Positions 34,548-46,714 are shown, counted from the first letter of the stretch. The stretch is 64,000 nt of DNA from Arachis hypogaea (GCF_003086295.3 NC_092051.1:21943940-22007939); one strand, 5' to 3'. Notes: generated from the sequence alone by a model not told the origin. Translations and numbers: made by a program.

Positions 34548-35419
34548 TGGTACGGTATTTATAACCCACAAACTAACCAGCAAGTGCACCGGGTTGTACC
34601 AAGTAATACCTCAGGTGAGTGAGGGTCGATCCCACGAGGATTGAAGGACTAAGCAACAATGGTTGATTAATTTACTTAGTTAGGCAAACAGAAAATAGTG
34701 GTTGAGAGTTCAAAGACATTAAACAATAGCAAGAATATTGAAGAAAGGCAAGTAAATAAGTTGGGAATAAAATATGGAGAAGGCAGTTAAGGCTTCAGAG
34801 TTATCTATTTTCCGGATTGACTGTTCTTATTAACTATTTTAATCATGCAAGATTTAATTCATGGCAAACTATATGTGACTAGACCCTAATTCCTTAGACC
34901 TTTCTAGTCTCCTCTAAAATTCATCAACCGCCAATTCCTTGGTCAATTAATTCCAATTAGGGGGTGAAGTTTAATTCTAGTTTATGTGCCACAGAAACTC
35001 TAATTACCCAAATATAAAAGGATTATATATCACGTATCCCGTTAAATCCAAATAATTAGAAGTTTAGGAGAAATTGTTTTCAAGCTGTTGTTCAAGTAAA
35101 GAGATGTTCCAAGTTATACAAGAACTCAATTAGAAAGAGGGTCATACTTCCGTTCCACCCAAATTCATAAGATAAAGAACGAAAACAATTTTTGAATTAT
35201 AAATCACTACATGAATTAAAATAGAAAAATAATAGTATCAATCCATACAATAGATAGAGCTCCTAACCTTAACAGTGGAGGTTTAGTTGCTCATGGTACA
35301 GAGAAAATAAGGATTCTGATAAAAATGTATTTTGGTAGTTTGAATGGAATAATGTTGTGTTTGAATCTCCCTGTTGGAATCCCCTTTTATATCTAATCCT
35401 CATTAATTTAAAAATCTAT
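34548..35419 (-). repeat. 3' LTR of element G, outer half
   Basis: It holds the conserved block with GGTCGATCCCAC (34575-34643) and the TATA box TATAAAAGG at 35384-35391 (minus). Its other half is 44303-44925 beyond element E; total about 1.5 kb. Confidence 0.85.
35384..35391 (-). promoter_or_regulatory. TATA box, 3' LTR of G
   Basis: GATATAAAAGGGG on the minus strand. With element E removed the CGCG palindromes of this LTR (44580-44725) lie about 300-450 bp upstream. Confidence 0.55.
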
Positions 35420-36356
35420 TGATGTGTGGAAAACGATCCAACACAAAACTCACCGGCAAGTGTACCGGGTCGCATCAAGTAATAATAACTCACATGAGTG
35501 AGGTCGATCCCACATGGATTGAAGGATTGAGCAATTTTAGTTTAGTGGTTGATTTAGTCAAGCGAATCAAGTATTGGTTGAGTGGTTTGTATTTGGCAGA
35601 AACTAAATTGCATGAATTGTAAAGGGAGAGGGAAGAATTGCAGTAAATTGAAGAGAACAAGAAGTAAAAGTGCTGAATCTTAAAGAACAAGTAAATTAAA
35701 TTTCAGAAACTTAGATTGCAAGAAATGTAAATAACTGAATCTTAAAATGCAAGAAATGTAAATTGCTTGAATTATAAAAGGGATTGGGAGCTGGGATTGC
35801 AGAATTTAAACAAGGAGAAGTAAATTGCAACAAAACAGAAGAGTAAAAGGTGAATTGAAGTAAAGTAGATCTAAACAGAAAAGTAGAAATGCTTGAGAAA
35901 TTAAAACAGAAAATGATGCTTAATTTGTAGCAATTAAAAGGATGTTGAAGATCTCAGGAGGAAGAGACTAGAAAACAAGTCTAGATCTCAAATCCTTCCT
36001 TGATCCAACAAGAACAATTGCAAAATGAAAATGGAAAATTAAATTGCAGAAAGAGTAGAAGAATGAAACAGTAAACAGAAATTGAATTATGCAGTAAAAG
36101 TAAACAAGAGATCTCAAGGTGAGATTGAAACAGAAGTTCTTCAATTCTCCACCCAAGATCTAAGATGAAAAGTAAAGGGTGCTCAAGCAAGAACAAGGAA
36201 GAAGAGAGATCAATTCTCCTTCCTAATTCTCCAAGATCCAAGTTCAATGTAAAGAGCTTTCAAAATTACAAAAAATGGAAATTCAAAGAAGCAAAAGAAA
36301 ATTTCAAAGTAAGTAAAAGGTAAAAGTAAAAAGGTCCTTCCTAAATCAAACTAACA

Positions 36357-36367
36357 CCTATTTATAC
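36357..36367 (-). promoter_or_regulatory. TATA box, 3' LTR of E
   Basis: GTATAAATAGG in sense. The palindrome array starts about 110 bp upstream of it (36476). Confidence 0.6.
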
Positions 36368-36475
36368 ACTTCCTAATTTGGATCTAAGAATTTGGGTGGG
36401 CTCTAAAATTTGGTGAAGAAATGAATTAATTTGGATTTTTGATCAATTTTTGGCTCATGGTGCATCTCCCAGGGG

Positions 36476-37123
36476 AGAGTTCGGCTCTTGGCAAGAGCTT
36501 TGGCCAAGAGCTTTGGTTCCCTTTCCTTCCAAATTGTTGCGCACGGTTCCTTGTGACAAGAGAACAAAGCTCTTTGCAAGAGCTTGAAAGCTCTTGGCAA
36601 GAGCTTTACTTGTCCTTGAGGTCCTTGGTTCAAGTCTTGGGTGGAGCACTTGTGGAGCTAATTTCCTTGCAACCAAGTAGCGCCTGATGTCTCCCTTCCT
36701 TGAGGTGCCTAGTTCGATCCTTGGGGAGTGCAAAAGCTGCCCATTTTTCATGGCACAAGAGTAGCGCCCAAAGCTTTGCTTCCTTGAGGGACTTAGTTCG
36801 AACCTTGGTGAGTGAAAACAAGCCAAAATTGGCTTGTTTTTCCTTGTGAAGTAGCGCTGGCCCCCCTCCCCTTGGTCATGGGTTCAAGCCTTGGTGAGTG
36901 AATTGGCAAGCTTTTCTTCCTTGATTTTCTTTGGAGCATGCCCGAAAAAGCTCTTGGCAAGAGCTTCCAAGTTCTTTGGCAAGAGCTTGACTCTTGCTTC
37001 CTTCTTCCATGTGTTCTTGATAAAGCTCTTGGCAAGAGCTTCAAAGCTCTTGGCAAGAGCTTGGCTTCTGATTCTTTAAAGGAAAGCTCTCCACAAGAGC
37101 TTTAAAGCTCTTGGAAAGAGCTT
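36476..37123. repeat. AAGCTCTTGGCAAGAGCTT palindrome array, 3' LTR of E
   Basis: About ten copies of the palindrome GCTCTTGGCAAGAGC and variants, in two clusters (36476-36610 and 36950-37123). The equivalent array in the 5' LTR is 43301-43922, one unit shorter. Confidence 0.92.
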
Positions 37124-37501
37124 TGTGCCCTTGTTTCTTGACTTCACCCACGCTTTTCCTTGTTTGAGCCACGCTTCTCTTCCTTGTGCCACGCTTTCTT
37201 TCTTTGCTTAGATCATGCTTCTTAGGCTATGCTTTTCTTATTTTTTTCTTTTCTTCACCTACAAGTAATCAAAACAACTAATCAAAGTATCACAAAATTC
37301 ACAAAGCTTAAAATTCATTTAAAACCAATTAATTTTAGTTTAAACTTCATGATTTTGCATCAATTAAAGGGTGGTTGATTGATTCAAAGAAACCATGCAC
37401 ATCCACTCCAAATTGCTAACTTACAATGCAAGAAAGTGCATAAAACCTAATAAAAATAAAGAAAAAGACTAGTAAAACTAGGCTAAGATGACTTGTCATC
37501 A

Positions 37502-39033
37502 CAACACCAAACTTAAAACTTGCTTGTCCCCAAGCAAGCACTAAACATAAGAGAAGATAAAATGAAATAGAGAAGCATGCATGTCCTTATTAGGAAGATA
37601 GTTGAATTTGGTTTATGGGGTTTTATGCAGATCAAAAGTAGCTCATTTTTTACTTGCTGTCAAAACAAACAATGTTTCCTTAAGAGTTCACCAAGGTTGC
37701 TGCTACTATGCCTTACTTTCTGCTTATTTCCCTTGTTAACTTTTTCTTCTTTCTTTTGCATTAAAGAGCTTATTTCTTATTGAAGGCTTGGTGTCAAATG
37801 TTGCAGTGGCCTTTGGCTTAATTTCACTTAATATTTCTTCACCACAGACACATGGCTCACCTTTTTCTTCCTAGGATCATTGATGCCTAGCATCTCTTTG
37901 GATAACTAAATGTTTTGTAGCTAGGTTGCTCTTTATTGTGGACTTTCAGTTGGCAATCCCAAATCAGTTGATCTAAGTGACCAAGTTTTGAAATACTCCT
38001 TAGAACTTACTTGTCCAAGCATATCCTAGTACACAAACACCACAGGCATATGTCCTAGGGTCCGAGCTATTGGTGTCTAGCCTTATTATTTGTTTCTTTG
38101 CCACTTTTTGGCTTTTCTATTTCTTTTTCTTTCTGTTTTGATTTATTTTCAAGGGGCTTTCATTAATTGAAGGATCATAACAGCAAACTAGCTTAGGCTC
38201 CAAAGAACCTGTCATTATGCAACATTTATTTTGTGAGCTATCAATTGAATCAGACACATACCACCACTAACTTTCATTCTAACTTTTGCAACATTGAACA
38301 ATTACTTTTCTAAATCAAACATCTTTATTTTATTCAATCAGCAAGGGAAACAAAGCAAAGTATTCAAGTCAATGAATGATGACAATTATTATGCAGATAA
38401 GCAAAAATTATGCAGATAGATTTCTTCAGCATGTACTTCCACTTGCAACTAAATGATCATTCCAGCCAGATATAAAGGAGTCTCTGAATTAAATCATTAC
38501 ATATCAATAAGAATCAAGTATAGATACAACCTGTGGGTTGCAGCTTCTCATTCTTCCTTCTGTTTGCTCCTTTTGAATCATAATGCAAGTGTTCTTTGAA
38601 TTTGTTGGCTATTTTCCTGCATAATCCTCAAAAGTGGCTTGCTTCTCAAGCCCTTAAGGTGTCAGGTTAATTTGCAAGGCTCATTTGTGTGCTTTTGAAC
38701 TTACTTTGGTGTGTGAACACTAAACTTAGTTCCTTGCCAATGCCTCTCATGCAGCAAATTTATTGCCTGTGAAATCCTTTTTCGTGCTAAAGGTAATGAA
38801 ACTAAAAACTCTGAACAGCAGATAGTTAACTAGTTCATCTAATTGTTTGAAGCTAGCATTAGGCAGAAAATGAGAATGTATTTTATGATGAGATTTTGGT
38901 GGAACACCAAACTTAGAATCCATCATTCTCCCTTATATTGTTTTGGTGTGCAACACCAAACTTAGCTCCTTGCAATATAAATAAAGCTAATTAACCATTT
39001 TTATTAAATAGCTATGAAAAGAAAACTACCTCA
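37502..39033 (-). other. 3' non-coding region of element E
   Basis: No gene. In sense the stem-loop GCTTGCTTGGGGACAAGCAA plus TTTTAAGTTTGGTGTTG lies at 37502-37540 against the LTR. The word CTAAGTTTGGTGTT recurs near 38909 and 38951. Confidence 0.65.
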
Positions 39034-39091
39034 GGTTGGGTTGCCTCCCAATAAGCGCTCTTTTATTGTCACTAGCTTGACATTGAACTCC
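39034..39091 (-). promoter_or_regulatory. Conserved GGGAGGCAACCC block, element E
   Basis: In sense TCAAGCTAGTGACAATAAAA, GAGCGCTTATTGGGAGGCAA and CCCAACC, within a few bases of the stop at 39096. Confidence 0.75.
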
Positions 39092-39095
39092 TCTT

Positions 39096-40343
39096 TTATG
39101 GTGGTTGATGACTGTAGTGCCTCAACTTGTCCCCTCTGACTGTGAGCTTCTTCTTTGTTCCTTGATGCTCAATCTCATCATGCTCTAGTGAGAGTATTTT
39201 GCTCACAGTATAGTAATCATCAGTCTGTTGGCTTGCTCCCAGTTGTTGATAGATCAACTGTACTTTGTCACCCTTGGAAAGCCCTTCTGTTGGAATTTTT
39301 TTGTTCTTCCAACCCTTTTTGCTTCTGTTCTTGTTTTTCTTCCCTCCTTTTGTTGACCCTTCTTCTTTGACAATAGGCTTCCCCTTGAGATTTCTCTTTT
39401 TGGTTGCCACTACTCCAATGTCTTCTTAAACTTCTTCATTATTTTGCACAATCTCTTCCTCTATTTGACCTGCTGTATCATCTATCTCTTGCTTTGGAAA
39501 GCAACTGTTGTTTGTCTTGTTGATCCCTTCCTTCCATTGCAGATTTTCTTTGTCAATTTTCATACAGTCCTTCTTTTCATCAATGAACTGTGTTTCTGGA
39601 AGTACATTCAGGGTGACACTTTCATCATGCATTTTGAGGGTTAGCTCTCCTCGTTCTACGTCTATAATGGCCCTTGCAGTGGCTAAGAATGGTCTTCCCA
39701 ATATAATGAAATCACCTTCATCTTCATCTAAATCTAAGATCACAAAATCTGTTGGGAAGATGAATTTGTCCACTTTTACTAGAAGGTTCTCAATCACACC
39801 CCTGGGACATATCACGGACTTGTCCACCAGTTCTGAGGACATCTGTACTGGTTTCACTTCTTCTATGCACAGCTTCTTCACTAAAGAAGAAGGCATCAAG
39901 TTGATACTAGCTCCTAAGTCGCACATCGCCTTATTGATGGTCATACTGCCAATGGCACAAGGTAGAAAGAAGCTTCCAGGATCTTCAAGTTTAGGTGGAA
40001 GTCCTTTTTGGATTAACGCTCTGCATTCTTCAGTGAGCAGTATGGTTTCATTCTCTTGCCAACTTCTCTTCTTGTTAATAAGCTCTTTCAAGAACTTGGT
40101 GTATAAGGGCATCTGTTCCAATGCTTCAGCCAGTGGAATGTTTATCTCCAATTTCTTGAAGACTTCAAGAAATTTAGGGAAGTGTTGGTCCTTAGTCTCT
40201 TTGCTGAACCTTTGAGGATATGGCAATGGAGGTGTGAAGTTCACTCCCTGCCTTTGTTCCTTGGTTGGCTCTCCCATTGCTTCCTTCTCTTTTCTTGATT
40301 TTTGTGGCTGGTCTTCCTTTTCTTGAGCTTGATTCTGAGTTTA
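39096..40343 (-). pseudogene. Protease and integrase-C-terminus-like tail of element E
   Basis: Same frame as gag (next entry), separated from it by one TAA at 40341-40343. Frame 39426-40277 holds the retropepsin region: DLGASINLMPSSLVKKL with DLGA in place of D-T/S-G, and FIILGRPFLATARAIIDVE. A TAA at 39426 precedes, in the same frame, a tail (to 39096) of Lys-rich sequence and GWKNKKIP, YYTVSKILSLEH, KLTVRGDKLRHY. The tail matches in layout the end of an Athila integrase (compare KFTVNGQRLKYY in element G). Element F has the same fusion without the second stop. Confidence 0.75.
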
Positions 40344-42044
40344 CTTGCTTGCTGTTACATCCTCATCATTGGTTTTCTCTTCTTCAGCTTGCTTCTTGTC
40401 ATTTTCCTTTGGCTTCTTGGTTGTTTCTTCATTTTTCACCAGGATCTTTCCACTCTTTAGTTGTATTGCTTTGCACTCCTCTTTTGGATTAGGAATGGTG
40501 TCACTTGGTAGTGAACTTAAAGGTCTCTCAGTAGCGAGTTGCTTGGAAATCTGCCCAATCTGCCTCTCCATATTTTTCATGGAAGCTTCCTGGTTCTTTG
40601 TTGTCATCTCTTGGTATTTCATCATTTTATCCATCAAGAGCTCCAAATTGGTAATCCTCTGAGAGTCTTGTGAGATTGGTTGATTGCGGGGTGTTGAGGG
40701 CTGAGAGTAAGTGTTTTGGTTGGAGGCTTGGTTATTGGATGGATGATGGTTAGAGTTGGGGTAAGTGTTTTGTGGTTTTCTGTATGTGTTTTGGTTATTG
40801 TTTTGCTGGTTGTTGTGGTTTGTGTTTTTCCAACTGTTTTGGTTTGAGTTTCTTTGCCATGGTTGTTGAGTTTGATTTTGATTGTCTCCCCATCTGAGGT
40901 TGGGGTGGTTCTTCCATGAGGGGTTGTAAGTATCACCATAGACTTTATTTGGCCCAGAATTTTGATTATGCATGTACTGAACTTGTTCTTGCTGCTGCTC
41001 CTCTTGAGTCTCTTCACCTTGCCTCCATGTGGTTGATGGTTGGCTTGTGTTGACTGCTGCAACTTGAAGATTGTCAATCCTCTTGGCCATTTGCTCAAAT
41101 TGTTGTTGAATTTGCTGCTGCATCATTTTGTTTTGAGCTAGGATTGAGTCCACTCCTTCCAACTCCATCACTCCTTTCCTTTGTGATGGTTGGCGTTGCC
41201 TTTGGTGAGCAAAGAAATACTGGTTGTTGGCCACCATATCAATGAGATTTTGGGCTTCCTCTGCAGTTTTCATGAGTTGTAAGGAGCCTCCTGCTGAATA
41301 ATCCAAAGCCTCTTGAGATTTCAATGTCAAGCCCTCATAGAAATTCTGCAATCTGTCCCACTCACTGAATATTCCATGTGGGCATTTCCTGATTAGAGCT
41401 TTGTATCGTTCCCATGCCTCATACAAGGGTTCAACATCCATTTGTGTGAATGTTTGTACTTCAGTCTTCAATCTAATAACCCTTTGAGGTGGGTAAAACT
41501 TGGCAAGGAACTTGGTTACTAGATCATCCCAATTGTTGATGTTGTCTCTTGGGAAGGATTCCAACCATTGAGTGATTTTATCTCTGAGAGAAAATGGAAA
41601 TAGCAGTAGCTTGTAACTATCAGGGTGCACACCATTGGTTTTGACAGTGTCACAAATCCTCAAGAAGGTAGACAAGTGTTGGTTAGGGTCTTCAAGTGGT
41701 CCTCCTCCATAAGAACAATTGTTTTGAACCAAGGTGATGAGTTGTGGCTTTAGTTCAAAGTTATTTGCATTAACATTTGGGGTGAGAATGCTACTCCCAC
41801 AATGTCTAGGATTTGAAAATGTGTAGGAAGCCAAAACTCTTCTCTGTGGTGGATTATTGTTGTTATTGGCTGCTCCTTCTGGTGGATTTGGTGGATTTGT
41901 TAAGTGTTCCTCCATATCTTGGAACTCTTCTTCTGAATCCTCTTCTCCAACAATGTTTTTCCCTCTTTCAGCTCTTCTTAATCTCCTGAGGGTTCTTTCG
42001 TCTTGTTCATAAAAAGTGGGTAGAATTCTCCTTGTACCTGACAT
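40341..42044 (-). CDS. gag of element E
   Basis: An open frame of 567 codons from the ATG at 42044. Residues 1-60 are charged and acidic. About 90-260 is the retrotransposon gag domain ([48 protein letters not shown]). Then a coiled coil (about 305-345, Gln-rich) and an Asn/Gln/Thr-rich low-complexity part, ending in a Lys/Glu tail. No zinc knuckle is seen. It would build the particle shell. It is uninterrupted, but ends at a single TAA before the protease; other copies run straight into protease, so the stop is probably a mutation. Confidence 0.82.
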   Translation of the reverse strand: MSGTRRILPTFYEQDERTLRRLRRAERGKNIVGEEDSEEEFQDMEEHLTNPPNPPEGAANNNNNPPQRRVLASYTFSNPRHCGSSILTPNVNANNFELKPQLITLVQNNCSYGGGPLEDPNQHLSTFLRICDTVKTNGVHPDSYKLLLFPFSLRDKITQWLESFPRDNINNWDDLVTKFLAKFYPPQRVIRLKTEVQTFTQMDVEPLYEAWERYKALIRKCPHGIFSEWDRLQNFYEGLTLKSQEALDYSAGGSLQLMKTAEEAQNLIDMVANNQYFFAHQRQRQPSQRKGVMELEGVDSILAQNKMMQQQIQQQFEQMAKRIDNLQVAAVNTSQPSTTWRQGEETQEEQQQEQVQYMHNQNSGPNKVYGDTYNPSWKNHPNLRWGDNQNQTQQPWQRNSNQNSWKNTNHNNQQNNNQNTYRKPQNTYPNSNHHPSNNQASNQNTYSQPSTPRNQPISQDSQRITNLELLMDKMMKYQEMTTKNQEASMKNMERQIGQISKQLATERPLSSLPSDTIPNPKEECKAIQLKSGKILVKNEETTKKPKENDKKQAEEEKTNDEDVTASK

Positions 42045-42232
42045 ACAACCAAAGCATAAGAATCACACAACACCAGAGAGGCAATAACACTTCAATCCAT
42101 TGCTGAAGTGAAATGTTAGTTGGCTTAAGCAAAAATTCAAACAGTTAGTGTGTTAGTCAAAAATTAAAGAAACAGAAAAGAAAAAGTGCTTAATCTAGAT
42201 CTCCACTTCACTTAATCATTGTCAATCTAATT

Positions 42233-42253
42233 CAATCCCCGGCAACGGCGCCA
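42233..42253 (-). other. tRNA-Asp primer-binding site, element E
   Basis: The plus strand holds TCCCCGGCAACGGCGCCA, six bases inside the 5' LTR. Confidence 0.9.
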
Positions 42254-42259
42254 AAAACT

Positions 42260-44302
42260 TGATGTGTGGAAAACGATCCAACACAAAACTCACCGGCAAG
42301 TGTACCTGGTCGCATCAAGTAATAATAACTCACATGAGTGAGGTCGATCCCACAGGGATTGAAGGATTGAGCAATTTTAGTTTAGTGGTTGATTTAGTCA
42401 AGCGAATCAAGTATTGGTTGAGTGGTTTGTATTTGGCAGAAACTAAATTGTATGAATTGTAAAGGGAGAGGAAAGAATTGCAGTAAATTGAAAAGAACAA
42501 GAAGTAAAAGTGCTGAATCTTAAAGAACAAGTAAATTAAATTTCAGAAACTTAGATTGCAAGAAATGTAAATAACTGAATCTTAAAGTGCAAGAAATGTA
42601 AATTGCTTGAATTATAAAAGGGATTGGGAGCTGGAATTGCAGAATTTAAACAAGGAGAAGTAAATTGCAACAAAACAGAATAGTAAAAGGTGAATTGAAG
42701 TAAAGTAGATCTAAACAGAAAAGTAGAAATGCTTGAGAAATTAAAACAGAAAATGATGCTTAATTTGTAGCAATTAAAAGGATGTTGAAGATCTCAGGAG
42801 TGGAAGAGACTAGAAAACAAGTCTAGATCTCAAATCCTTCCTTGATCCAACAAGAACAATTGCAAAATGAAAATGGAAAAGTAAATTGCAGAAAGAGTAG
42901 AAGAATGAAACAGTAAAAGTAAACAAGAGATCTCAAGGTGAGATTGAAACAGAAGTTCTTCAATTCTCCACCCAAGATCCAAGATGAAAAGTAAAGGGTG
43001 CTCAAGCAAGAACAAGGAAGAAGAGAGATCAATTCTCCTTCCTAATTCTCCAAGATCCAAGTTCAAAGTAAAGAGCTCTCAAAATTACAAAAAATGGAAA
43101 TTCAAAGAAGCAAAAGAAAATTTCAAAGTAAGTAAAAGGTAAAAGTAAAAAGTTCCTTCCTAAATCAAACTAACACCTATTTATACACTTCCTAATTTGG
43201 ATCTAAGAATTTAGGTGGGCTCTAAAATTTGGTGAAGAAATGAATTAATTTGGATTTTTGATCAATTTTTGGCCCATGGTGCATCTCCCAGGGGAGAGTT
43301 CAGCTCTTGGCAAGAGCTTTGGCCAAGAGCTTTGGTTCCCTTTCCTTCCAAAGTGTTGCGCACGGTTCCTTGTGACAAGAGAACAAAGCTCTTGGCAAGA
43401 GCTTGAAAGCTCTTGCCCAAGAGCTTTACTTGTCCTTGAGGTCCTTGGTTCAAGTCTTGGGTGGAGCACTTGTGGAGCTAATTTCCTTGCAACCAAGTAG
43501 CGCTTGATGTCTCCCTTCCTTGAGGTGCCTAGTTCGATCCTTGGGGAGTGCAAAAGCTGCCCATTTTTCATGGCACAAGAGTAGCGCCCAAAGCTTTGCT
43601 TCCTTGAGGGACTTAGTTCGAACCTTGGTGAGTGAAAACAAGCCAATTTTGGCTTGTTTTTCCTTGTGAAGTAGCGCTGGCCCCCCTCCCCTTGGTCATG
43701 GGTTCAAGCCTTGGTGAGTGAATTGGCAAGCTTTTCTTCCTTGATTTTCTTTGGAGCATGCCCGAAAAAGCTCTTGGCAAGAGCTTCCAAGTTCTTTCGC
43801 AAGAGCTTGGCTCTTGCTTCCTTCTTCCATGTATTCTTGATAAAGCTCTTGGCAAGAGCTTGGCTTCTGATTCTTTAAAGGAAAGCTCTCCACAAGAGCT
43901 TTAAAACTTTTGGCAAGAGCTTTGTGCCCTTGTTTCTTGACTTCACCCACGCTTTTCCTTGTTTGAGCCACGCTTCTCTTCCTTGTGCCACGCTTTCTTT
44001 CTTTGCTTAGATCATGCTCCTTAGGCTACGCTTTTCTTATTTTTTTTTCTTTTCTTCACCTACAAGTAATCAAAACAACCAATCAAAGTGTCACAAAATT
44101 CACAAAGCTTAAAATTCATTTAAAACCAATTAATTTTAGTTTAAACTTCATGATTTTGCATCAATTAAAGGGTGGTTGATTGATTCAAAGAAACCATGCA
44201 CTTCCACTCCAAATTGCTAACTTACAATGCAAGAAAGTGTATAAAACCTAATAAAAACAAAGAAAAAGACTAGTAAAACAAGGCTAAGATGACTTGTCAT
44301 CA
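42260..44302 (-). repeat. 5' LTR of element E (2043 bp)
   Basis: Very similar to the 3' LTR. Conserved block at 42291-42361, about 40-110 bases before the primer site. Palindromes at 43301-43922. Confidence 0.95.
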
Positions 44303-44925
44303 TCTATCTTCTAAAACTAAAATAATGTCTTTTCCTATTTTATCATAAAAATTAAAGTTTAAATCAGAATTAATTAAAGCAATCAGCATGTCTTCAATTG
44401 ATGGATGGGGACCACTTGCTTCGTAGGGTCCACGCCTAACTTGGAGTGGGCATAACCATTCTTATGTGAATCTCCCTTGAGTCTCTGCTATCCCCTGGCT
44501 CTAGTCTGTGTTTCTGGGCCGAAAACTGGGTTGAAACTTGGCCTGAAATCGCCCCCAGCATTTTCTGTGAATTCTGCATGTCGCGTATGTCACGCGTACG
44601 CGTCGATGGTCTTCTTCGCATGTCACGCGTACACGTCAGGTACACGTACGCGTCAGGTACGCGCACGCGTCGCCATGGACAGCTCCAAATCATGCATATG
44701 CGTTAGGCACGCGCACGCGTCGCTCCTCGCTGGTCAGCTCCTTGGTTTCTTCTCTTTCTCTGCAGAAACTCCATCAAATCCATCCGAATGCTACCTAAAA
44801 TAAACAGAATTGCACAAGGCTCAAAGTAGCATCCATAGTGGCTAAAAGATAATTAATTCTTGATTAAACTCAACGATTTAAATGCAAATTCACTAGGAAA
44901 AGATAGAAAAGATGCTCACGCATCA
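44303..44925 (-). repeat. 3' LTR of element G, inner half, with CGCG palindromes
   Basis: Continues the LTR broken at 35419. At 44580-44725 it has CACGCGTACGCGTC-type words, several with one changed base. It ends at CATCA (44925), followed at once by the stem-loop region. Confidence 0.85.
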
Positions 44926-45833
44926 CAACACTAAACTTGAATTGTTGCTTGTCCTCAAGCAACCAAAATAATATAGGCTTAGAATGTGAATTTGCATGAG
45001 AATGAGAGTTAGATTAAGCTCATGTCTCTTCTTATAGTGGGGTTTACAACTGCAATCCTGAATAGTTTTGGCATCTCACTCTCCTTTGAATCAGAAGAAT
45101 GTTACTGTCATTCGGAATTAGAATCTGGATAATATTATGAATTCTCTGATCTTTTGTAACTCAATTTAACCCTTGAACACATCAATTTTTCTTTTCTTTG
45201 GTGCTTTTCACCTTGAGCCTAGCCATGACTTTAAATGTTTTGTCTCAAGTTTTACTTGACATAGAAACACCACAAGCACTTAACTGGGGAACTCTTTTGA
45301 AGTTCTGATTTTTCTTTCAGCTACTCCCAGACAGTGGTGCTCAAAGCCTTTGGTATACTCTATTAATTGCCATTGATCTCGACTCTAAATGTTTTGTCTC
45401 AAGGATTACTTAACACAAGAACACCACAAGCATATAACTAGGAAAACAACTCTTTGAGCTTTTAATCATGTCTGACCTCCCTAGTCATTGATGTTCAGAG
45501 CCTTGGACCTGGCTTTTTTTTTTCAATGATGTTTCTTTTGCTTCAAGGATTAAACTTTTACTTATTTCAGAGAAGTCATAATAATTCTCTAGATCCCTGT
45601 TCCTTGTACATCAACATTCTTTGATTCAAATTTAAATATGCACTGTTCATGTCATGCATTCAGAATCACAGAAAATACCACCACATTTGAATAAATGAGA
45701 CTTTTCTAGAAATTACACTTAAATTCTCATGCAATATATATCACTTCTTTTTCTTTTTCCTTTTAGATTCAAGTTCAGTGAGCGGTACGTGAGACAAATA
45801 ATAGAATGAAACTAATTCTAAGAACTGAAAGTA
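44926..45833 (-). other. 3' non-coding region of element G
   Basis: At 44926-44964 the sense strand carries the stem-loop TTGCTTGAGGACAAGCAA and TTCAAGTTTAGTGTTG by the LTR. The rest matches the 3' regions of A, E and F in style. No gene. Confidence 0.65.
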
Positions 45834-46007
45834 CTAATGATCATGCAGACAATCGAAGCAACAGAAAATAGAAAACAACAACGTAAGAACAGAAGAGAAA
45901 TAGAATGAAAGGAACTCAACCACCTTAGTTATGCTGGTGGCCATCTCATTCCTCCATGAAGAACATTCATCTTCCTTTGGTGCTATTAAAATAAACACAG
46001 AAGCCAT
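45834..46007 (-). CDS. Small env-slot ORF of element G, doubtful
   Basis: 57 codons from the ATG at 46007, with a hydrophobic C-terminal half. No family recognised. It lies just downstream of a stem-loop plus AAGTTTGGTGTTG at 46020-46056, as the plant-transposon ORF does in Feral, so it may be the eroded or replaced env-slot frame. Confidence 0.25.
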   Translation of the reverse strand: MASVFILIAPKEDECSSWRNEMATSITKVVEFLSFYFSSVLTLLFSIFCCFDCLHDH

Positions 46008-46176
46008 AAGCGTAGCGACAACACCAAACTTAAAGGTTTGCCTGTCCTCAAGCAAAGAAGAACTGAAAACAAAAACACATAGTAAGATGAAAGAATAATA
46101 AAAGGATAAAAGAAAGAGAGAGAATTAGGATTGGGTGGATGATTTGAATTCAGGCGCTGAGGGGTTTAATTTGGGC

Positions 46177-46714
46177 GTCGCATGCGATGCGTACGCGTAA
46201 GGCACGCGTATGCGTGGATCGCATTAAGTTCAGATGACGCGTACGCATCAGGGACGCGTACGCGTGGACTTGCTTTTGTGCGAATCGCGCGAAGGCGGCT
46301 GCGCGCACGCACAACTCTCTGCTTGCGTGGTATGGGAATCAAAATTTTCAGATGACGCGTGCGCGTCATGCACGCGCACGCGTGGATGGCCATTTGGGAA
46401 AAAGACGCGCACGCGTCAGGGACGCATACGCGTGATGCGACTTATGCTCCCAGCACCATTCCAGCCCCACACCATCTCAACTTTCGGCCATGCACCCATT
46501 TACGTCGATTTTTCAAGGTCACGCGTACGCATAAGGGACGCACACGCGTGGGTGGCCATTTGCGCAAACGACGCACACACGTCAGGGACACGTACGCGTG
46601 ATGCGACTTATGCGCCCAGCATGGTTCCATCCCCACTGCTGCTCAACTCTCTGGCCAATTTTATTTTTCACACACACATATGACGTGTACGCGTCAGCGA
46701 CGCTTGCGCGTCGT
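46177..46714. repeat. Internal CGCG palindrome spacer of element G
   Basis: More than a dozen GACGCGTACGCGTCAGG, CACGCGCACGCGTGG and similar words between integrase and env slot, the same word type as in the G LTR (44580-44725). Confidence 0.9.

Larger units (their letters stand above)
35420..37501 (-). repeat. 3' LTR of element E (2082 bp)
   Basis: It differs from the 5' LTR by an extra 21-bp palindrome unit near 37040, an extra 23 bp near 36075 and three 1-2 bp gaps; these sum exactly to the 39-bp length difference. TATA box on the minus strand at 36357-36367 (GTATAAATAGG). Conserved block at 35451-35522. Confidence 0.95.
35420..44302 (-). mobile_element. Element E: non-autonomous gag-pro-INc element
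   Basis: Complete, flanked by TCTAT (35415-35419, 44303-44307). LTRs 35420-37501 and 42260-44302 open TGATGACAAGTC and close CCACACATCA in sense. Internal: tRNA-Asp primer site (42233-42253), gag, protease, a segment like the integrase C-terminus, conserved block, 3' region with stem-loop. Reverse transcriptase, RNase H and the integrase core are absent. Confidence 0.92.

Noticed and set aside
36439..37079. Frames rich in KALAKSF/QELW-like repeats in the E LTR
   Set aside because: They follow the AAGCTCTTGGCAAGAGCTT array, and appear again at 43245-43971 in the other LTR.
46234..46683. 149-codon Arg/Thr-rich frame in the G spacer
   Set aside because: Produced by ACGCGTACGCGT-type repeats that lack stops in several frames; similar false frames occur at 27297-27718, 30139-30592 and 44477-44803.
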